From contig JBBRNH010000028.1 of the NCBI GenBank assembly GCA_038230415.1, forward strand, positions 1-57,973: a stretch of DNA of 57,973 bases, in the 5' to 3' direction. Origin of the DNA: JBBRNH01 sp038230415. Its GTDB lineage: Bacteria > Bacteroidota > Bacteroidia > Cytophagales > Spirosomataceae. Position 1 is the first letter of the stretch. Each line of letters begins with the position of its first letter. Shown one piece after another: positions 6,956-16,365 of this stretch. The position numbers were made by a program, and so were the translations under genes. Below the pieces are notes generated by a model. That model had not been told where the DNA came from, did not search any database, and saw only the letters and a list, made by a program, of their open reading frames with translations.

Positions 6956-9682
6956 TTACCTCGGCCCGCGTGTGCCGCCCGCTGCCGGGGTTGTGGTGGC
7001 GGGCGCGGCCTGCTGCCCACCGCCATCGTTACCCCCGCCTTCGCCCTTCACGTCGTCGTTATTGACGGATTTGCGCTTTTTGGGGCCGTCGGTAAAAATC
7101 ATCTTGCCGAGTTTATAGCTAAACGTGAGCCGGACACCCGCGTTGTAGAAACTATTCACGCTGTTTTGCGTGAGCAGGGGCGAGGTCACTTCGGAACGCA
7201 CAGTAAACGGGTGATTCAGGAAGTTTTCGGCAGCGATTCCTAAACTGGCTTTCTTGTTGTTGAACTCTTTGCGTGCGCCGAGCGAGTAGAAGGCAAACGA
7301 TCCCTGGTAGCCCTGGAGCTGCACCTGCCGCCCGCGCATTCCGCCGTTGGCCTGAATACCCCAGCCGCCGGGCAGGGTGAGGTTCGAGAACAACCGGCCA
7401 CCAACCACCCAGCCCGCATTGCTGGCGTTGTAAATCGGGTTGGCATTGGCGTTGGTGAGCGAGGTGTGGTAAATGTCAATGCCCCCGCCGATTTGCAGTT
7501 TCGAGAACAGCGTTACGTTGCCAAACAGGTTCAGGCCGTAGGTGTCTTCGTGGCCTACGTTCTGATAATTGGTGATGATCACCGACTGCCGCACGTTGTT
7601 AATCAGCCGCGATGCCGTATCCCGAACGCTGGTGATGGCGTTGTTGGTGCGCCGGGCAAATACGGTTGCGTTCAGGTAAAATTTCTTGATCGGGGCCGAG
7701 AAACCAAACTCAATGTTATCGGTCAGTTCGGGCGACAGCGACGGGTTGCCCCGGCTGATATTGGTCGGGTTCGATGCGTTTTCGTTCGGGTTCAGAAACT
7801 GAATGCCGGGCCGCTGCAACCGCCGATTGTAGGCTAATTTGACGGTTTTGCCCGCTTTCAGGCTCTTTGAGATGTTGATGCTCGGCACGAGGTTTCCGTA
7901 GTTCGAGAGCGAGATAGGCGTTCCGGCAGATTCGGCCCCAAAACGGGCGTTCAGAAACGTGTATTCATACCGCGCCCCGGCCTTGATGGTGAACTTGCTC
8001 TTGGTCGAACCCGTGTAGGAGACGTAGCTACCGGCAATGTTCTGGTCATAATTCAGCGAGTTGTTAGGCCGGGTGTTATCCACCAGAAAATCACCCGTTG
8101 CCCCGGTGGCGAGGTAGTACTGGTAATCGCTGTTGACCTGCCTGAAGATACCCTTGCCGCCAAATTCCAGCAAACTGCGCTGGCCGAGTGGGGTCTGGTA
8201 ATCAATCTGAATCGTTGATTCCTGATTGTAGCTGGGGTTATCGTTTTTCTGGCGGTTGCTAATGGTCTGAAAATCAGTACCGCCCAGAATATCAGCCGTA
8301 AAATTATTCTGGCGGCTATTGCGGCTAAACAGGCCCAGTACGCTGAATTCCTGTTGCGGCTTAAAGGTCTTGGTGTAGCTCACGTTGGCATCAACGGTGC
8401 CGCTTTTGTCAACGGTGTTCACATTCCGGTCGTTGAGCAGGGGCGTGGCCGCCGATGGTAAAAACGTCTGCGTGAGCAGGTTATCCTGGTAGCTGTTGCC
8501 ATTTCTGAGGCCGTAGCGCACGCTGGCCGTGAGCGATGTACTGGGGTTAATGTCATAATCCCAGCCGAGTTGATAGTTGCCCATCAGTCGCTGGGTGCGG
8601 GTGCTGGCCGTCTGCACGGTTTTGACCTGTGCGCTGCCGTTGCCGGTGGTCTGGGTGTTCTCGAAGGCTCCACGCACGTTGTATTCGGCCCGCCCGAACC
8701 CGCCGAGGTTAAAGCCCATTTTGCCGGTGCGGTAGTTTCCCTGCACGCCCAGCAAGGCTCCCCGGTTGCCCACACCCCCGTTCAGGTCTAAGGTCAGGCC
8801 CTGTAAGGTGGTTTTTTTGGTCACGATATTAATAATCCCCGCCGAGCCTTCGGCATCATACTTGGCTGATGGTGAGGTGATAACCTCAACGGTTTTGATT
8901 ATATCTGCCGGAATCTGTTTCAGCGCGTCGGCAACGCTGGCCGCTACAATGGTGCTGGGTTTGTTGTTAATCAGCACTTTAACGTTGCTGCTGCCCCGCA
9001 AACTCACGTTTCCGTCGAGGTCAACGGTGAGCATCGGCACTTTTCGCATCACATCCGACGCATCTCCGCCCTTGCTGGTGATGTCTTTGTCGGCGTTATA
9101 AACGAGCCGGTCCACCTTTTCTTCGATGATGTTCGACTGCCCCGTTACGGTTACTTCATTCAGGGTTCTGATGTCTGCCGCGAGTTTCAGGATACCCACA
9201 TTCAGGTCGGAGCCGCGTTCAACGGTGATTTTATCAATTGTCTTGTTGGTGTAGCCCAAAAATGTTGCCTGAATTTTGTAGGTGCCGGGCGCGAGTTTGG
9301 TCAGCGTGAACCGGCCTTTATCGTCGGCGGTGGTGCCGTCAATGGGCTTGTTGGTTTTGATGTCAATGAGGGCAACGGTGGCGTATTCAACGGGTTTGCC
9401 GGAGGTAGAGTCGAGGAGAATACCGGCGATTTTACCGTTGCCTTTGGCGCGGCTGTCCATATCGGTTCCGGGAATGCCCTGATTTTGACTGCGGTTGGCT
9501 TTGCCGTTGTTATCGCCCCCAAAACCACCGCCACCGCCACCGGGAGGGCCACCGCCAAACTGCCCGAAGGCTATTGATGCTGTTAAAAATAGGCAGATCG
9601 TGGTAAAGGCGGTGGCAAAAGTGGCCCGGACCGATGCGGACAGTAAGTGCCGGTAAGAGCGGGTAAACGGTTGAGTGGTCAT
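6956..9682 (-). CDS. TonB-dependent receptor-type outer membrane beta-barrel protein
   Basis: This is a 908-residue protein. The signal sequence (about 1-40, ending IAFGQ) is followed by a very Gly-rich linker (about 42-60) and a carboxypeptidase regulatory-like domain (about 84-165). Next come a TonB-box-like LNEVTVTG (about 174-181) and a plug domain with the conserved ITSPSAKYDAEGSAGIINIV stretch, then a large beta barrel. The C-terminal tail is Gly/Pro-rich. The family imports large ligands across the outer membrane with TonB energy or acts as a surface barrel of unknown cargo. The GH3 glycosidase follows directly, which suggests an oligosaccharide ligand. Confidence 0.88.
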   Translation of the reverse strand: MTTQPFTRSYRHLLSASVRATFATAFTTICLFLTASIAFGQFGGGPPGGGGGGFGGDNNGKANRSQNQGIPGTDMDSRAKGNGKIAGILLDSTSGKPVEYATVALIDIKTNKPIDGTTADDKGRFTLTKLAPGTYKIQATFLGYTNKTIDKITVERGSDLNVGILKLAADIRTLNEVTVTGQSNIIEEKVDRLVYNADKDITSKGGDASDVMRKVPMLTVDLDGNVSLRGSSNVKVLINNKPSTIVAASVADALKQIPADIIKTVEVITSPSAKYDAEGSAGIINIVTKKTTLQGLTLDLNGGVGNRGALLGVQGNYRTGKMGFNLGGFGRAEYNVRGAFENTQTTGNGSAQVKTVQTASTRTQRLMGNYQLGWDYDINPSTSLTASVRYGLRNGNSYQDNLLTQTFLPSAATPLLNDRNVNTVDKSGTVDANVSYTKTFKPQQEFSVLGLFSRNSRQNNFTADILGGTDFQTISNRQKNDNPSYNQESTIQIDYQTPLGQRSLLEFGGKGIFRQVNSDYQYYLATGATGDFLVDNTRPNNSLNYDQNIAGSYVSYTGSTKSKFTIKAGARYEYTFLNARFGAESAGTPISLSNYGNLVPSINISKSLKAGKTVKLAYNRRLQRPGIQFLNPNENASNPTNISRGNPSLSPELTDNIEFGFSAPIKKFYLNATVFARRTNNAITSVRDTASRLINNVRQSVIITNYQNVGHEDTYGLNLFGNVTLFSKLQIGGGIDIYHTSLTNANANPIYNASNAGWVVGGRLFSNLTLPGGWGIQANGGMRGRQVQLQGYQGSFAFYSLGARKEFNNKKASLGIAAENFLNHPFTVRSEVTSPLLTQNSVNSFYNAGVRLTFSYKLGKMIFTDGPKKRKSVNNDDVKGEGGGNDGGGQQAAPATTTPAAGGTRGPR

Positions 9683-9828
9683 AATAACGATTGTGTCTTT
9701 TGATTTGATAACACAAAACTGCCATAACCGGCTTAACCCCCGAAATAAATCACGCTGAATGCCGGTTTTAGGGTGCCGAATGGTGTTTCACATCGTAGAA
9801 AGCGACTTATCGGGCGTGATCGGCTTGC

Positions 9829-10242
9829 TCACGACCGCACCCGAATCAGGCTCCCCGTTTGCTCGATACTATACACCCGCAACCCCCGGCTGCCATTCGC
9901 GTTCAGCCCCTTACCAGCGGTATCAAACCGCGCTCCGTGCGCCAGACAGACAAACTCACTGCCCTGAAAAACCACCTCGCGCTGCCCCTGATGGCTGCAC
10001 GTATGGGTCACGGCCACAAGCTGAAACGGCATCGGTCCCGTTCGGGCCACCACCACGCCATTCACCACCACAAACCCACCGGGTTGGCGCAGGGGGGCGT
10101 TGGCGTGGTCGTTCAGGTCAAGGTCAAAATCAACCGGCGTATCGGGCGTTACTACCGTTTGCTGGCAGGCCATTAGTACCGTCAGTAAAGCGGTTCCCGA
10201 CAAACCAAGCGATTTCAGGAAATCGGTTCGGGTCATGTTCAT
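9829..10242 (-). CDS. Rieske (2Fe-2S) domain lipoprotein
   Basis: The product has 137 residues. A hydrophobic leader ends in a lipobox, with LMAC placing the lipidated Cys at residue 26. A compact Rieske domain follows, with the cluster ligands in TCSHQG (Cys82, His84) and FVCLAHG (Cys99, His102); the spacing CxH-x14-CxxH fits the family. The leader begins MTRTDFLKSLG, resembling Tat-type leaders of Rieske proteins but without a twin Arg. It is probably a periplasmic electron carrier on a membrane anchor; its partner is not in this window. It is divergent from the sigma factor gene, with 145 bases between the starts. Confidence 0.85.
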   Translation of the reverse strand: MNMTRTDFLKSLGLSGTALLTVLMACQQTVVTPDTPVDFDLDLNDHANAPLRQPGGFVVVNGVVVARTGPMPFQLVAVTHTCSHQGQREVVFQGSEFVCLAHGARFDTAGKGLNANGSRGLRVYSIEQTGSLIRVRS

Positions 10243-10387
10243 CGTCTGCTATACGCCGGGGCAACGGGCGTTCGTTGCATGGGCAAAGCCACTGCAAAAA
10301 GAATTGGCGATGTGCAACGGTTCACTGACTTTTGCCGTAGTCAATTCAGTCAGTGCGTATCGCCCACGTTTTTAATCCGCATTTGCC

Positions 10388-10993
10388 TTGTTCAATAAAC
10401 GTACCTCGTTCGATACCAACGATCTGGAGTCGGTCATCGCAGCCTGCATCGAGCAGAATGCGTCGGCCCAGCGCGTGTTGTTCAAGCAGTTTTTCGGCTT
10501 TGCCAAGAGCGTATGTCTCCGCTATTGCGCCAATACCGAAGAAGCCGAAGATGTACTCAACGAGGGGTTTATGAAAGTGTTTCAGCATCTGAGTGGCTAT
10601 GACACGGCCCGGCCCTTCAAAGCCTGGCTTCGCACGATTCTGGTGAACACGGCCATCAGTTACCACCGTAAATACCACAAGATGGACTATATGGCCGAGT
10701 TAGACGAAGGCCGCTACGTTCCCTTTGATGATAATGTGATTGACCACCTCGCTGCCGATGACATTCTGGCGTTGGTGCAACAGTTGCCCGTTACGATGCG
10801 TACTGTGTTTAGCCTGCACGTGGTGGATGGGTACAGCCTGCGCGAAATTGCCGACATGACCGAAGCCAACGAAGCCACCGTACGCTCGCAGTTTGCCCGC
10901 GCCCGGCAACGGCTTCAACAGGCGATGAAAACAAATTTCCCTCATTTTTTTTTGACTGACTCTATGCCTGTTCGCTACCAAAATGAAAACTGA
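10388..10993 (+). CDS. ECF-type RNA polymerase sigma factor
   Basis: The 201-residue protein has sigma-70 region 2 (about residues 20-90: FKQFFGFAKSVCLRYCANTEEAEDVLNEGF) and region 4 (about 130-185: LREIADMTEANEATVRSQF). The start is a TTG; there is a TAA in frame 15 bases upstream and no in-frame ATG before region 2. A run of nine T (10945-10953) near the 3' end could cause slippage; either slipped frame stops within a few codons. The gene overlaps the next one by 11 bases. ECF sigma factors of this class are normally held by an anti-sigma factor encoded next door, and the next gene is the candidate. Confidence 0.85.
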   Translation: MFNKRTSFDTNDLESVIAACIEQNASAQRVLFKQFFGFAKSVCLRYCANTEEAEDVLNEGFMKVFQHLSGYDTARPFKAWLRTILVNTAISYHRKYHKMDYMAELDEGRYVPFDDNVIDHLAADDILALVQQLPVTMRTVFSLHVVDGYSLREIADMTEANEATVRSQFARARQRLQQAMKTNFPHFFLTDSMPVRYQNEN

Positions 10994-12803
10994 TTCCTTT
11001 AATGACCGCATCCGGCAGAAGCTCGAACGTATCGAGCCGACGTTTCGCGAGCGTGACTGGGGGCAGTTTGACGCGCACCGGCGCACCGGCCAGCCCCGGC
11101 CAAACCAGCCCGGTTCGCTGCCCAACGCCATGCGCCACCTTTGGCAACCCGTTGCCGGGGCAGTGGTGGTGGGCGGGCTGTTGCTCGGCAACTGGTGGCA
11201 ATACCAGAGCCAGCAGGAACTCAAAAAAACGGTACAGACCCTGACCACCACCGTTGAGCAACTCCGCCAGACCACCACTGCCCCGGCAGATTCGGGGCGG
11301 GTTGGCCTGGCCGCTACCCGCTCTGTGAATGAGCCATTGCTGCCGCCATCGCTCCAACGGGTGATCTTTCCACGGTCCGGCGACCCGGCTACCGAAAAAC
11401 GGCCCACTGATACGGTATATGTCACCCAATACGTGACTGCCTTACCCCTGGCGGGGCAGAATCCGGGCTATCCCGCGCCCAACCAAGTGGCGGACAAAGT
11501 GACCGGATCACCGATGATTCGGCCCGGCTTGTCTGCTCAACCGTTTGGTAATCAGGCATCTGACGCGAAAAATAACCGCGCTGTGGGGCAACCGCTACCT
11601 AACGCCGTAGAGGCTATGGCGGGTCGGCTAACCAAAGGAACCGCCAGCCGGTACGCAGCCGGGCGCGGTGTGTTGGGCAGGAGTCTGACCCGGCAACGGC
11701 GGCTATTGGCCCCCGCCAACACCAGCGACTCTGCGGAGCAATCGGCAACGACAGACCGGAACGTAACCGCAACCAACTCAGCCACCGGGAACGGAAATCG
11801 GGTGGCCGGAACAACGGCCCCGCCCGCCCTGGCCGATCAGCTAAACATGGCACGTCTCAGCCCGGCAGAACGGCGGCAACTGAAACGGCTCCTGCGCCGG
11901 ACAACATCGGGCCGAAATGCAGCCGAACAATTGGCCGATGGCCGGGCTTCGATACTGACCGACCAAACCACGAACAAACCCCCTGTAGACGCAACCACAC
12001 CGGGAGATGAAGAAAAAACGCGCGTAGCAGCCCTGCTGCGGGCCAACAATCTGTTGGCCCCGGCCCGGTTCGATTCGGGGTATTACGATGTGGATATTGC
12101 CCGGCAACTCCGGCGGTTCCGGTCGCCGGTTGCGCTAAACCGCCTAACCGAAACCACCACCGATTCACCCGTGAAAACCAGTTCTGCCCTGCCCGATGGC
12201 CGTTTTCGGCTGGGCATTGGCGGGCATCTCGGCTACCGGCAAAAAGGCACCGGGCTGTACGCCGAAGGACTTGTTGGGGCAAAGTGGGTAATCGGAGCCG
12301 GTCTTACGGTGCAGTCGCTGACGGGGCAGACATTCCTGACGGATGATGATTTCGACCGAAAAACAGACAAAGATTTCCGGCGTGAGTTTGCCCCCGGCAT
12401 TGACCCCGGCCATTCGATTCTGAACATCACCCGGCGCAGCATCGTCTGGCAAGTTCCGGTCAGCGTTGGCTACCGGGTTAGTCTGGGTCAAAACTGGTTG
12501 GTGGTGCCAACGGCCACGTTTAACCTAAATATCTGGAATCAGGAGAACGTGGGGTTCAGCTACCTGCGCGGGCCGAAAATGCCGCCCGAACAACGGACGG
12601 TTCTGGTGTTTTATGACCAACGGAACTACCACAGTGCCAGTTTCGGCGTGAATGTCGAGAAACAATGGGCCTTGCCAGGAAGAACCGCCCTTGTGGTGCA
12701 GGGTGGGCCATACCTCACGGTGCCAACGTCGGCGGTGTCGCCGGTGAGAAGCCTGAACGCGCTATCGGGCGGGGTGCGGCTACGGACGTTTTTGCAATTT
12801 TGA
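10983..12803 (+). CDS. Candidate membrane anti-sigma-like protein with C-terminal barrel-like domain
   Basis: This 606-residue protein overlaps the sigma factor gene. Residues 1-55 are soluble and charged (MKTDSFNDRIRQKLERIEPT), a size that fits a cytoplasmic sigma-binding segment. One membrane helix follows (about 56-73, VAGAVVVGGLLLGNWW), then a short coiled coil (about 76-92). A long Pro/Thr/Ala-rich low-complexity linker runs to about residue 400. The last 200 residues alternate polar and hydrophobic residues with many Gly and Tyr (FRLGIGGHLGYRQKGTGLYA), as in small outer-membrane beta barrels. The known part is the position next to a sigma factor; the anti-sigma role and envelope-spanning layout are inference. 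A strong terminator follows. Confidence 0.6.
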   Translation: MKTDSFNDRIRQKLERIEPTFRERDWGQFDAHRRTGQPRPNQPGSLPNAMRHLWQPVAGAVVVGGLLLGNWWQYQSQQELKKTVQTLTTTVEQLRQTTTAPADSGRVGLAATRSVNEPLLPPSLQRVIFPRSGDPATEKRPTDTVYVTQYVTALPLAGQNPGYPAPNQVADKVTGSPMIRPGLSAQPFGNQASDAKNNRAVGQPLPNAVEAMAGRLTKGTASRYAAGRGVLGRSLTRQRRLLAPANTSDSAEQSATTDRNVTATNSATGNGNRVAGTTAPPALADQLNMARLSPAERRQLKRLLRRTTSGRNAAEQLADGRASILTDQTTNKPPVDATTPGDEEKTRVAALLRANNLLAPARFDSGYYDVDIARQLRRFRSPVALNRLTETTTDSPVKTSSALPDGRFRLGIGGHLGYRQKGTGLYAEGLVGAKWVIGAGLTVQSLTGQTFLTDDDFDRKTDKDFRREFAPGIDPGHSILNITRRSIVWQVPVSVGYRVSLGQNWLVVPTATFNLNIWNQENVGFSYLRGPKMPPEQRTVLVFYDQRNYHSASFGVNVEKQWALPGRTALVVQGGPYLTVPTSAVSPVRSLNALSGGVRLRTFLQF

Positions 12804-12835
12804 TGAGAAAAACATAATGTGGATATGGAGTGTAG

Positions 12836-12867
12836 AAAGCCGCCTGACCTTGTTGGGCGGCTTTTTT
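12836..12867 (+). terminator. Rho-independent terminator after sigma/anti-sigma unit
   Basis: AAAGCCGCC (12836-12844) pairs with GGCGGCTTT (12856-12864), followed by a T run. It lies 33 bases after the stop of the preceding gene. Confidence 0.8.
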
Positions 12868-12926
12868 GTTGTTTCTTCGACCACTTTTTGCCTGCCTGCC
12901 AACCGTAGGGCCGGCCTTACCACCCG

Positions 12927-14522
12927 ATGCACACCAATTATTATTTTCTCCGGCAACTCGCCCCCGCTCTCGCCCCGCACCTGACTGACCTGAAACTGAT
13001 GGAATGTTTCAGTCAGGATCGCGATGAGCTGGTGCTGGTGTTTGCCCAGGCCAAAGGCAAAACCAATTTTTACCGGCCTTATTTTATCAAAGCCACGCTA
13101 CGCCCCGATTTTTCGGGACTGCTTTTCCCGGAATCGGTGCAACGCGCCCGGCACAACAGCGTTGACCTGTTCGATGCGTTTTATGGCCGGACGGTGCTGG
13201 GCGTGCGGTCGTTTCTGAACGAACGTTGCCTCGCTATCACGCTCGAAGACGACATTACATTTCTGTTTAAGTTTTTCGGAAACCGGCCCAACTTGCTGAT
13301 CTTCAACGGGAACGATGTCGTAGAACTGTTCAATAACAAACTCATTTCTGACCGCCAACTCCACCTCGACACCTTCGACCGACCGATTGACCAATCATAC
13401 AGCGCGTTTGAACAAGCCGGTTTTGACCACCGAAAACTGTTTCCAACGTTTGGGAAAGTGGTGAATGGGTGGTTGAGAGAAAGCGACAAAGGGGAAGAGA
13501 GGGACGAGGGGGAAGGCCCGAAGTGGGGCGTGATTCAGCGGGTGCTTAGGCAACTCGAAAACCCGCGCTATTACCTCACCCGGTTCGACCACCGGCCCAC
13601 GCTGTCGCTGCTGCCGATTGGCGACATCATGCGTGAGTTTGACGACCCCATCGAGGCATCGAATCAGTTTTTTATCCGGTCAAACGGCCTGAACACGTTT
13701 GAGCGCGAAAAAGGTGATTTATTGCGATTGCTTGAAAAGCGGCTGAAAAAGGCGCAGACGCTGCTCGAAGCCAATTTCAACCGGCTCGTGGCCCGCGATG
13801 AAGCCATCAAGAACGAAGAGCTTGGTAATATCCTGATGGCTTCGCTGCACGAGATTGCCGAGCCGGGGCCGGGCCGCTCGCCCGAAACCGTGACCCTCCA
13901 CGATTTTTACCGCGATCAGCCCATCACGCTTAAACTCAAACCCGACATCAGCCCGCAGAAAAACGCCGAGGGCTACTACCGAAAATCGAAAAACGAACGC
14001 ATCGAAGACGAACACTTAGCCGATCAGATGGCCCGGCGCGAACAGGAAATCGCTGACTTGCGGGCGCAGCAAATTCTCGTCGCCACTCTTCAGGGCTTGA
14101 AAGAACTCCGTAAGTTTGCCAAAGCCAACGACCTCTTGGCCGACAGCCCCGCCACCACCGATCCGCTTGAGTTGTTCAAACACGTTGAGATTGAGGGGTT
14201 CAGAATCCTGATTGGCCGGAACGCCAAAAACAACGACCTGCTCACCCAACGGCACTCGTTCAAAGACGATCTCTGGCTCCACGCCCGCGACGTTACCGGC
14301 TCGCACGTGCTGGTGAAATACCGGGCGGGCAAACCATTCCCGAAAACCGTAATCGAGCGGGCGGCAGAACTGGCGGCCTGGTACTCGAAACGCCGGACCG
14401 ACAGCCTGTGTCCGGTGATTGTTACGCCCAAAAAATTTGTCCGAAAATTAAAGGGACTCGCTGAGGGACAAGTAGTTGTCGAAAAAGAAAGCGTAATTAT
14501 GGTGGTGCCGAGGGGTGAATGA
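12927..14522 (+). CDS. rqcH: NFACT family ribosome quality control protein RqcH
   Basis: The product has 531 residues. The NFACT-N domain (about 1-200) starts MHTNYYFLRQLAPALAPHL. Charged helical coiled-coil segments lie around 270-390. The C-terminal NFACT-R RNA-binding domain (about 420-520) carries GRNAKNNDLLTQRHSFKDD followed by LWLHARDVTGSHV, the family signature. RqcH binds stalled 50S subunits with peptidyl-tRNA and adds alanine tails to the nascent chain. The bacterial protein is usually a little longer. A short, very charged stretch (about 187-198, ESDKGEERDEGEG) looks like a local insertion. The gene stands alone between a terminator and an SDR gene. Confidence 0.88.
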   Translation: MHTNYYFLRQLAPALAPHLTDLKLMECFSQDRDELVLVFAQAKGKTNFYRPYFIKATLRPDFSGLLFPESVQRARHNSVDLFDAFYGRTVLGVRSFLNERCLAITLEDDITFLFKFFGNRPNLLIFNGNDVVELFNNKLISDRQLHLDTFDRPIDQSYSAFEQAGFDHRKLFPTFGKVVNGWLRESDKGEERDEGEGPKWGVIQRVLRQLENPRYYLTRFDHRPTLSLLPIGDIMREFDDPIEASNQFFIRSNGLNTFEREKGDLLRLLEKRLKKAQTLLEANFNRLVARDEAIKNEELGNILMASLHEIAEPGPGRSPETVTLHDFYRDQPITLKLKPDISPQKNAEGYYRKSKNERIEDEHLADQMARREQEIADLRAQQILVATLQGLKELRKFAKANDLLADSPATTDPLELFKHVEIEGFRILIGRNAKNNDLLTQRHSFKDDLWLHARDVTGSHVLVKYRAGKPFPKTVIERAAELAAWYSKRRTDSLCPVIVTPKKFVRKLKGLAEGQVVVEKESVIMVVPRGE

Positions 14523-14566
14523 GGTTTTGTACAGGGCGGCCCATGTCGTTCGTAGTTTGTCGTTCG

Positions 14567-14574
14567 TAGTTTTG
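14567..14574 (+). promoter_or_regulatory. -7 box TAGTTTTG upstream of SDR gene
   Basis: The box matches TAnnTTTG and lies 37 bases before the chosen ATG at 14611. It follows a direct repeat of GTCGTTCGTAGTTT (two copies at about 14545-14573). It supports the ATG at 14611 over the longer open frame that reaches back into rqcH. Confidence 0.4.
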
Positions 14575-14610
14575 TCATTCCGATTACATGAATTTTACCA
14601 ACCAAAACTG

Positions 14611-15306
14611 ATGAGCAAAACCATCATAATTTCGGGGGCATCGCGGGGCCTTGGCCGCGCCACCGCCCTGCTGCTGGCCCAACAGGGCAACAACGTGATT
14701 GCCACCGCCCGCAATCAACATGACCTCGATGACCTCGCCACCGAAAATCCGGCTATTGTGGTGGTGCCGGGCAACGTGGCCGACGAAGCCGCCATGAACC
14801 ACGTGGTGCAAACCGCAATTGACCGTTTCGGCAGCCTCGATGTGGTGATCAACAACGCTGGATACGGTATTTTCAAGAATGTGGAAGAAATTACGGCCAC
14901 TGAATGGGACGACCTGATGGCAACCAACGTGAAGGGTACGTTTTTGCTCACCAAAGCCGCTTTGCCGCACCTGAAAGCCCAGCAAAGCGGTCATATTCTG
15001 GTGGTTGCATCTGACGTAGCCAAGCGGACATTTGCCGGTGGCTCACTTTACACGGCCAGCAAATATGCGCAGGAAGCCTTTATGGGAGCCGTCAGGAAGG
15101 AGGTTCGCCCGTTCGGGATCAAAGTAAGCGGGGTGTATTCGGGCTTGGTTGATTCGCACTTTCACGCCGTTGGGCAGGGAGCCGAATCATCAAAAAACTG
15201 GCTCAAAGAACAGGATATGGCCGAAGTCATTGCGTTTATTATCAATCGGCCCGCCCACGTCGTGATTGACGAGTTGATGATTCACCCGTTGGAACAAGAG
15301 TATTGA
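14611..15306 (+). CDS. SDR family NAD(P)-dependent oxidoreductase
   Basis: This is a classical short-chain dehydrogenase of 231 residues. It has SGASRGLG (TGxxxGxG type) at residues 8-15, NNAGYG near residue 89 and the catalytic YTASK near 148. It is similar in style to 3-oxoacyl-ACP reductase-like and clavaldehyde-dehydrogenase-like SDRs. The start is ATG 14611, which places the Rossmann motif at the usual distance and lies behind a -7 box. The open frame extends upstream to 14515, but those residues are not SDR-like. A monooxygenase-fold gene begins one base after the stop, so the two are almost certainly co-transcribed. Confidence 0.85.
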   Translation: MSKTIIISGASRGLGRATALLLAQQGNNVIATARNQHDLDDLATENPAIVVVPGNVADEAAMNHVVQTAIDRFGSLDVVINNAGYGIFKNVEEITATEWDDLMATNVKGTFLLTKAALPHLKAQQSGHILVVASDVAKRTFAGGSLYTASKYAQEAFMGAVRKEVRPFGIKVSGVYSGLVDSHFHAVGQGAESSKNWLKEQDMAEVIAFIINRPAHVVIDELMIHPLEQEY

Positions 15307-15307
15307 T

Positions 15308-15607
15308 ATGCTGATTCGTATTGTCAGGATGACGTTCCAGCCGGGTAAACTCGCCGAGTTTGAGGCTATTTTTGCGACCGCGAAGGCTCAGATTCGGGCG
15401 TTTCCCGGTTGTGCATTTCTCGAACTCTGGCAGGATTTGGATAACCCGACCGTCAGAATCACGCACAGCCACTGGGAATCTGCCGAGGCTCTGGAAGCCT
15501 ACCGCCACAGCGAGTTATTCCGCACAACCTGGGCCGCCACAAAGGTGCTGTTCTCCGGGAGGCCACTGGCGTTTTCGGCACAGAAAACAGAAAACCCCGG
15601 TTCGTAG
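15308..15607 (+). CDS. Antibiotic biosynthesis monooxygenase (ABM) domain protein
   Basis: The 99-residue protein carries a single dimeric alpha-beta barrel ABM domain: MLIRIVRMTFQPGKLAEFEA opens the fold, and FLELWQDLDNP followed by HWESAEALEAYRHSELF closes it. Members include putative quinol monooxygenases and haem-degrading enzymes; no haem-binding signature is clear here. It starts one base after the SDR stop, so the pair probably acts on the same small-molecule substrate. The stop codon lies inside the terminator hairpin. Confidence 0.8.
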   Translation: MLIRIVRMTFQPGKLAEFEAIFATAKAQIRAFPGCAFLELWQDLDNPTVRITHSHWESAEALEAYRHSELFRTTWAATKVLFSGRPLAFSAQKTENPGS

Positions 15608-15621
15608 CCGGGGTTTTCTGT
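15587..15621. terminator. Bidirectional terminator between convergent genes
   Basis: A perfect 14-bp stem (15587-15600 with 15608-15621) has a 7-base loop, with T/A tracts on both sides. It overlaps the stop codon of the monooxygenase gene and lies directly before the stop of the DUF1080 gene on the other strand. Confidence 0.88.
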
Positions 15622-15623
15622 TT

Positions 15624-16337
15624 TTATAACTCTCTGATTTTGATGTTTTTATACCAGGCGTTGTCGTTGCCATGCCCCTGCAAGGCAATTTTTCCGCGCT
15701 CGTGGGCGGTGGCGTAGGCCATCTTGGCAAACTTGCTCTGGGCCACCATCGCTTTCCAGGCATCACTGCCGTAGTCATAATCAACCACTTTTTTGTCATT
15801 CACGTAATGTTCAACGTGGTTGGCTTTCACCACAATCCGGCCCTTGTTCCATTCGCCAACGGGTTTGGCCGCGTTCAGGTCTGCCGGGGCCATAATGTCG
15901 TAGCTGGCTCCGGTCATCTGTTTGTTGCTCAGGGTGAGCCGCTTGCCCGTTTTGCCATCCATCCATTCGTAACCTTTGTCATCAATTACCTGAAATTCAG
16001 GGCCGGACGCGTAGGTAGCAAAGTTTTTGGGGTCTTCGATCACCTTATACAGTACTCCGCCGTTCCCGTTTTTGGCCTGCGTTTTAAACATAAATTCAAG
16101 TTCAAAATCGCCGTACTCCTTGTCAGATACCAGGTCTCCGTCGTGGTTATCGGTGGCCGAAGTCAAGGCTCCGTCTTCGATTGTCCAGCCTTTGGCTTCT
16201 GTTTTGAGGTAGTTATGCCAGCCGGTCATGGTTTTGCCGTCGAAAAGTGATGCCCACTCGCCGGGTTTTTGCGGGTGCGGTACGGCGGCTGTGAGAGCGA
16301 ATGCCAGGCAAGCGGCCAGCCAAATTGTGGTTTTCAT
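15624..16337 (-). CDS. DUF1080 / 3-keto-disaccharide hydrolase domain protein
   Basis: The product has 237 residues. A signal peptide (about 1-18, ALTAAVP) leads into a concanavalin-like DUF1080 domain. The opening motif is WASLFDGKTMTGWHNY, followed by GDLVSDKEYGDFELEFMFK and GNGGVLYKV, the standard core strings of this family, and EFQVIDDKGY. Several family members hydrolyse 3-keto-glycosides. It is secreted to the periplasm or beyond. It stands alone between a bidirectional terminator and an intergenic hairpin; no receptor or oxidoreductase partner is adjacent. Confidence 0.85.
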   Translation of the reverse strand: MKTTIWLAACLAFALTAAVPHPQKPGEWASLFDGKTMTGWHNYLKTEAKGWTIEDGALTSATDNHDGDLVSDKEYGDFELEFMFKTQAKNGNGGVLYKVIEDPKNFATYASGPEFQVIDDKGYEWMDGKTGKRLTLSNKQMTGASYDIMAPADLNAAKPVGEWNKGRIVVKANHVEHYVNDKKVVDYDYGSDAWKAMVAQSKFAKMAYATAHERGKIALQGHGNDNAWYKNIKIREL

Positions 16338-16365
16338 GGTTTTGTCGGGGTTTTTGTAGTATCGG

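Noticed and set aside
10945..10953. T9 run in the sigma factor gene as programmed frameshift producing a fusion with the next gene
   Set aside because: Both slipped frames reach a stop within a few codons, so no fusion can form.
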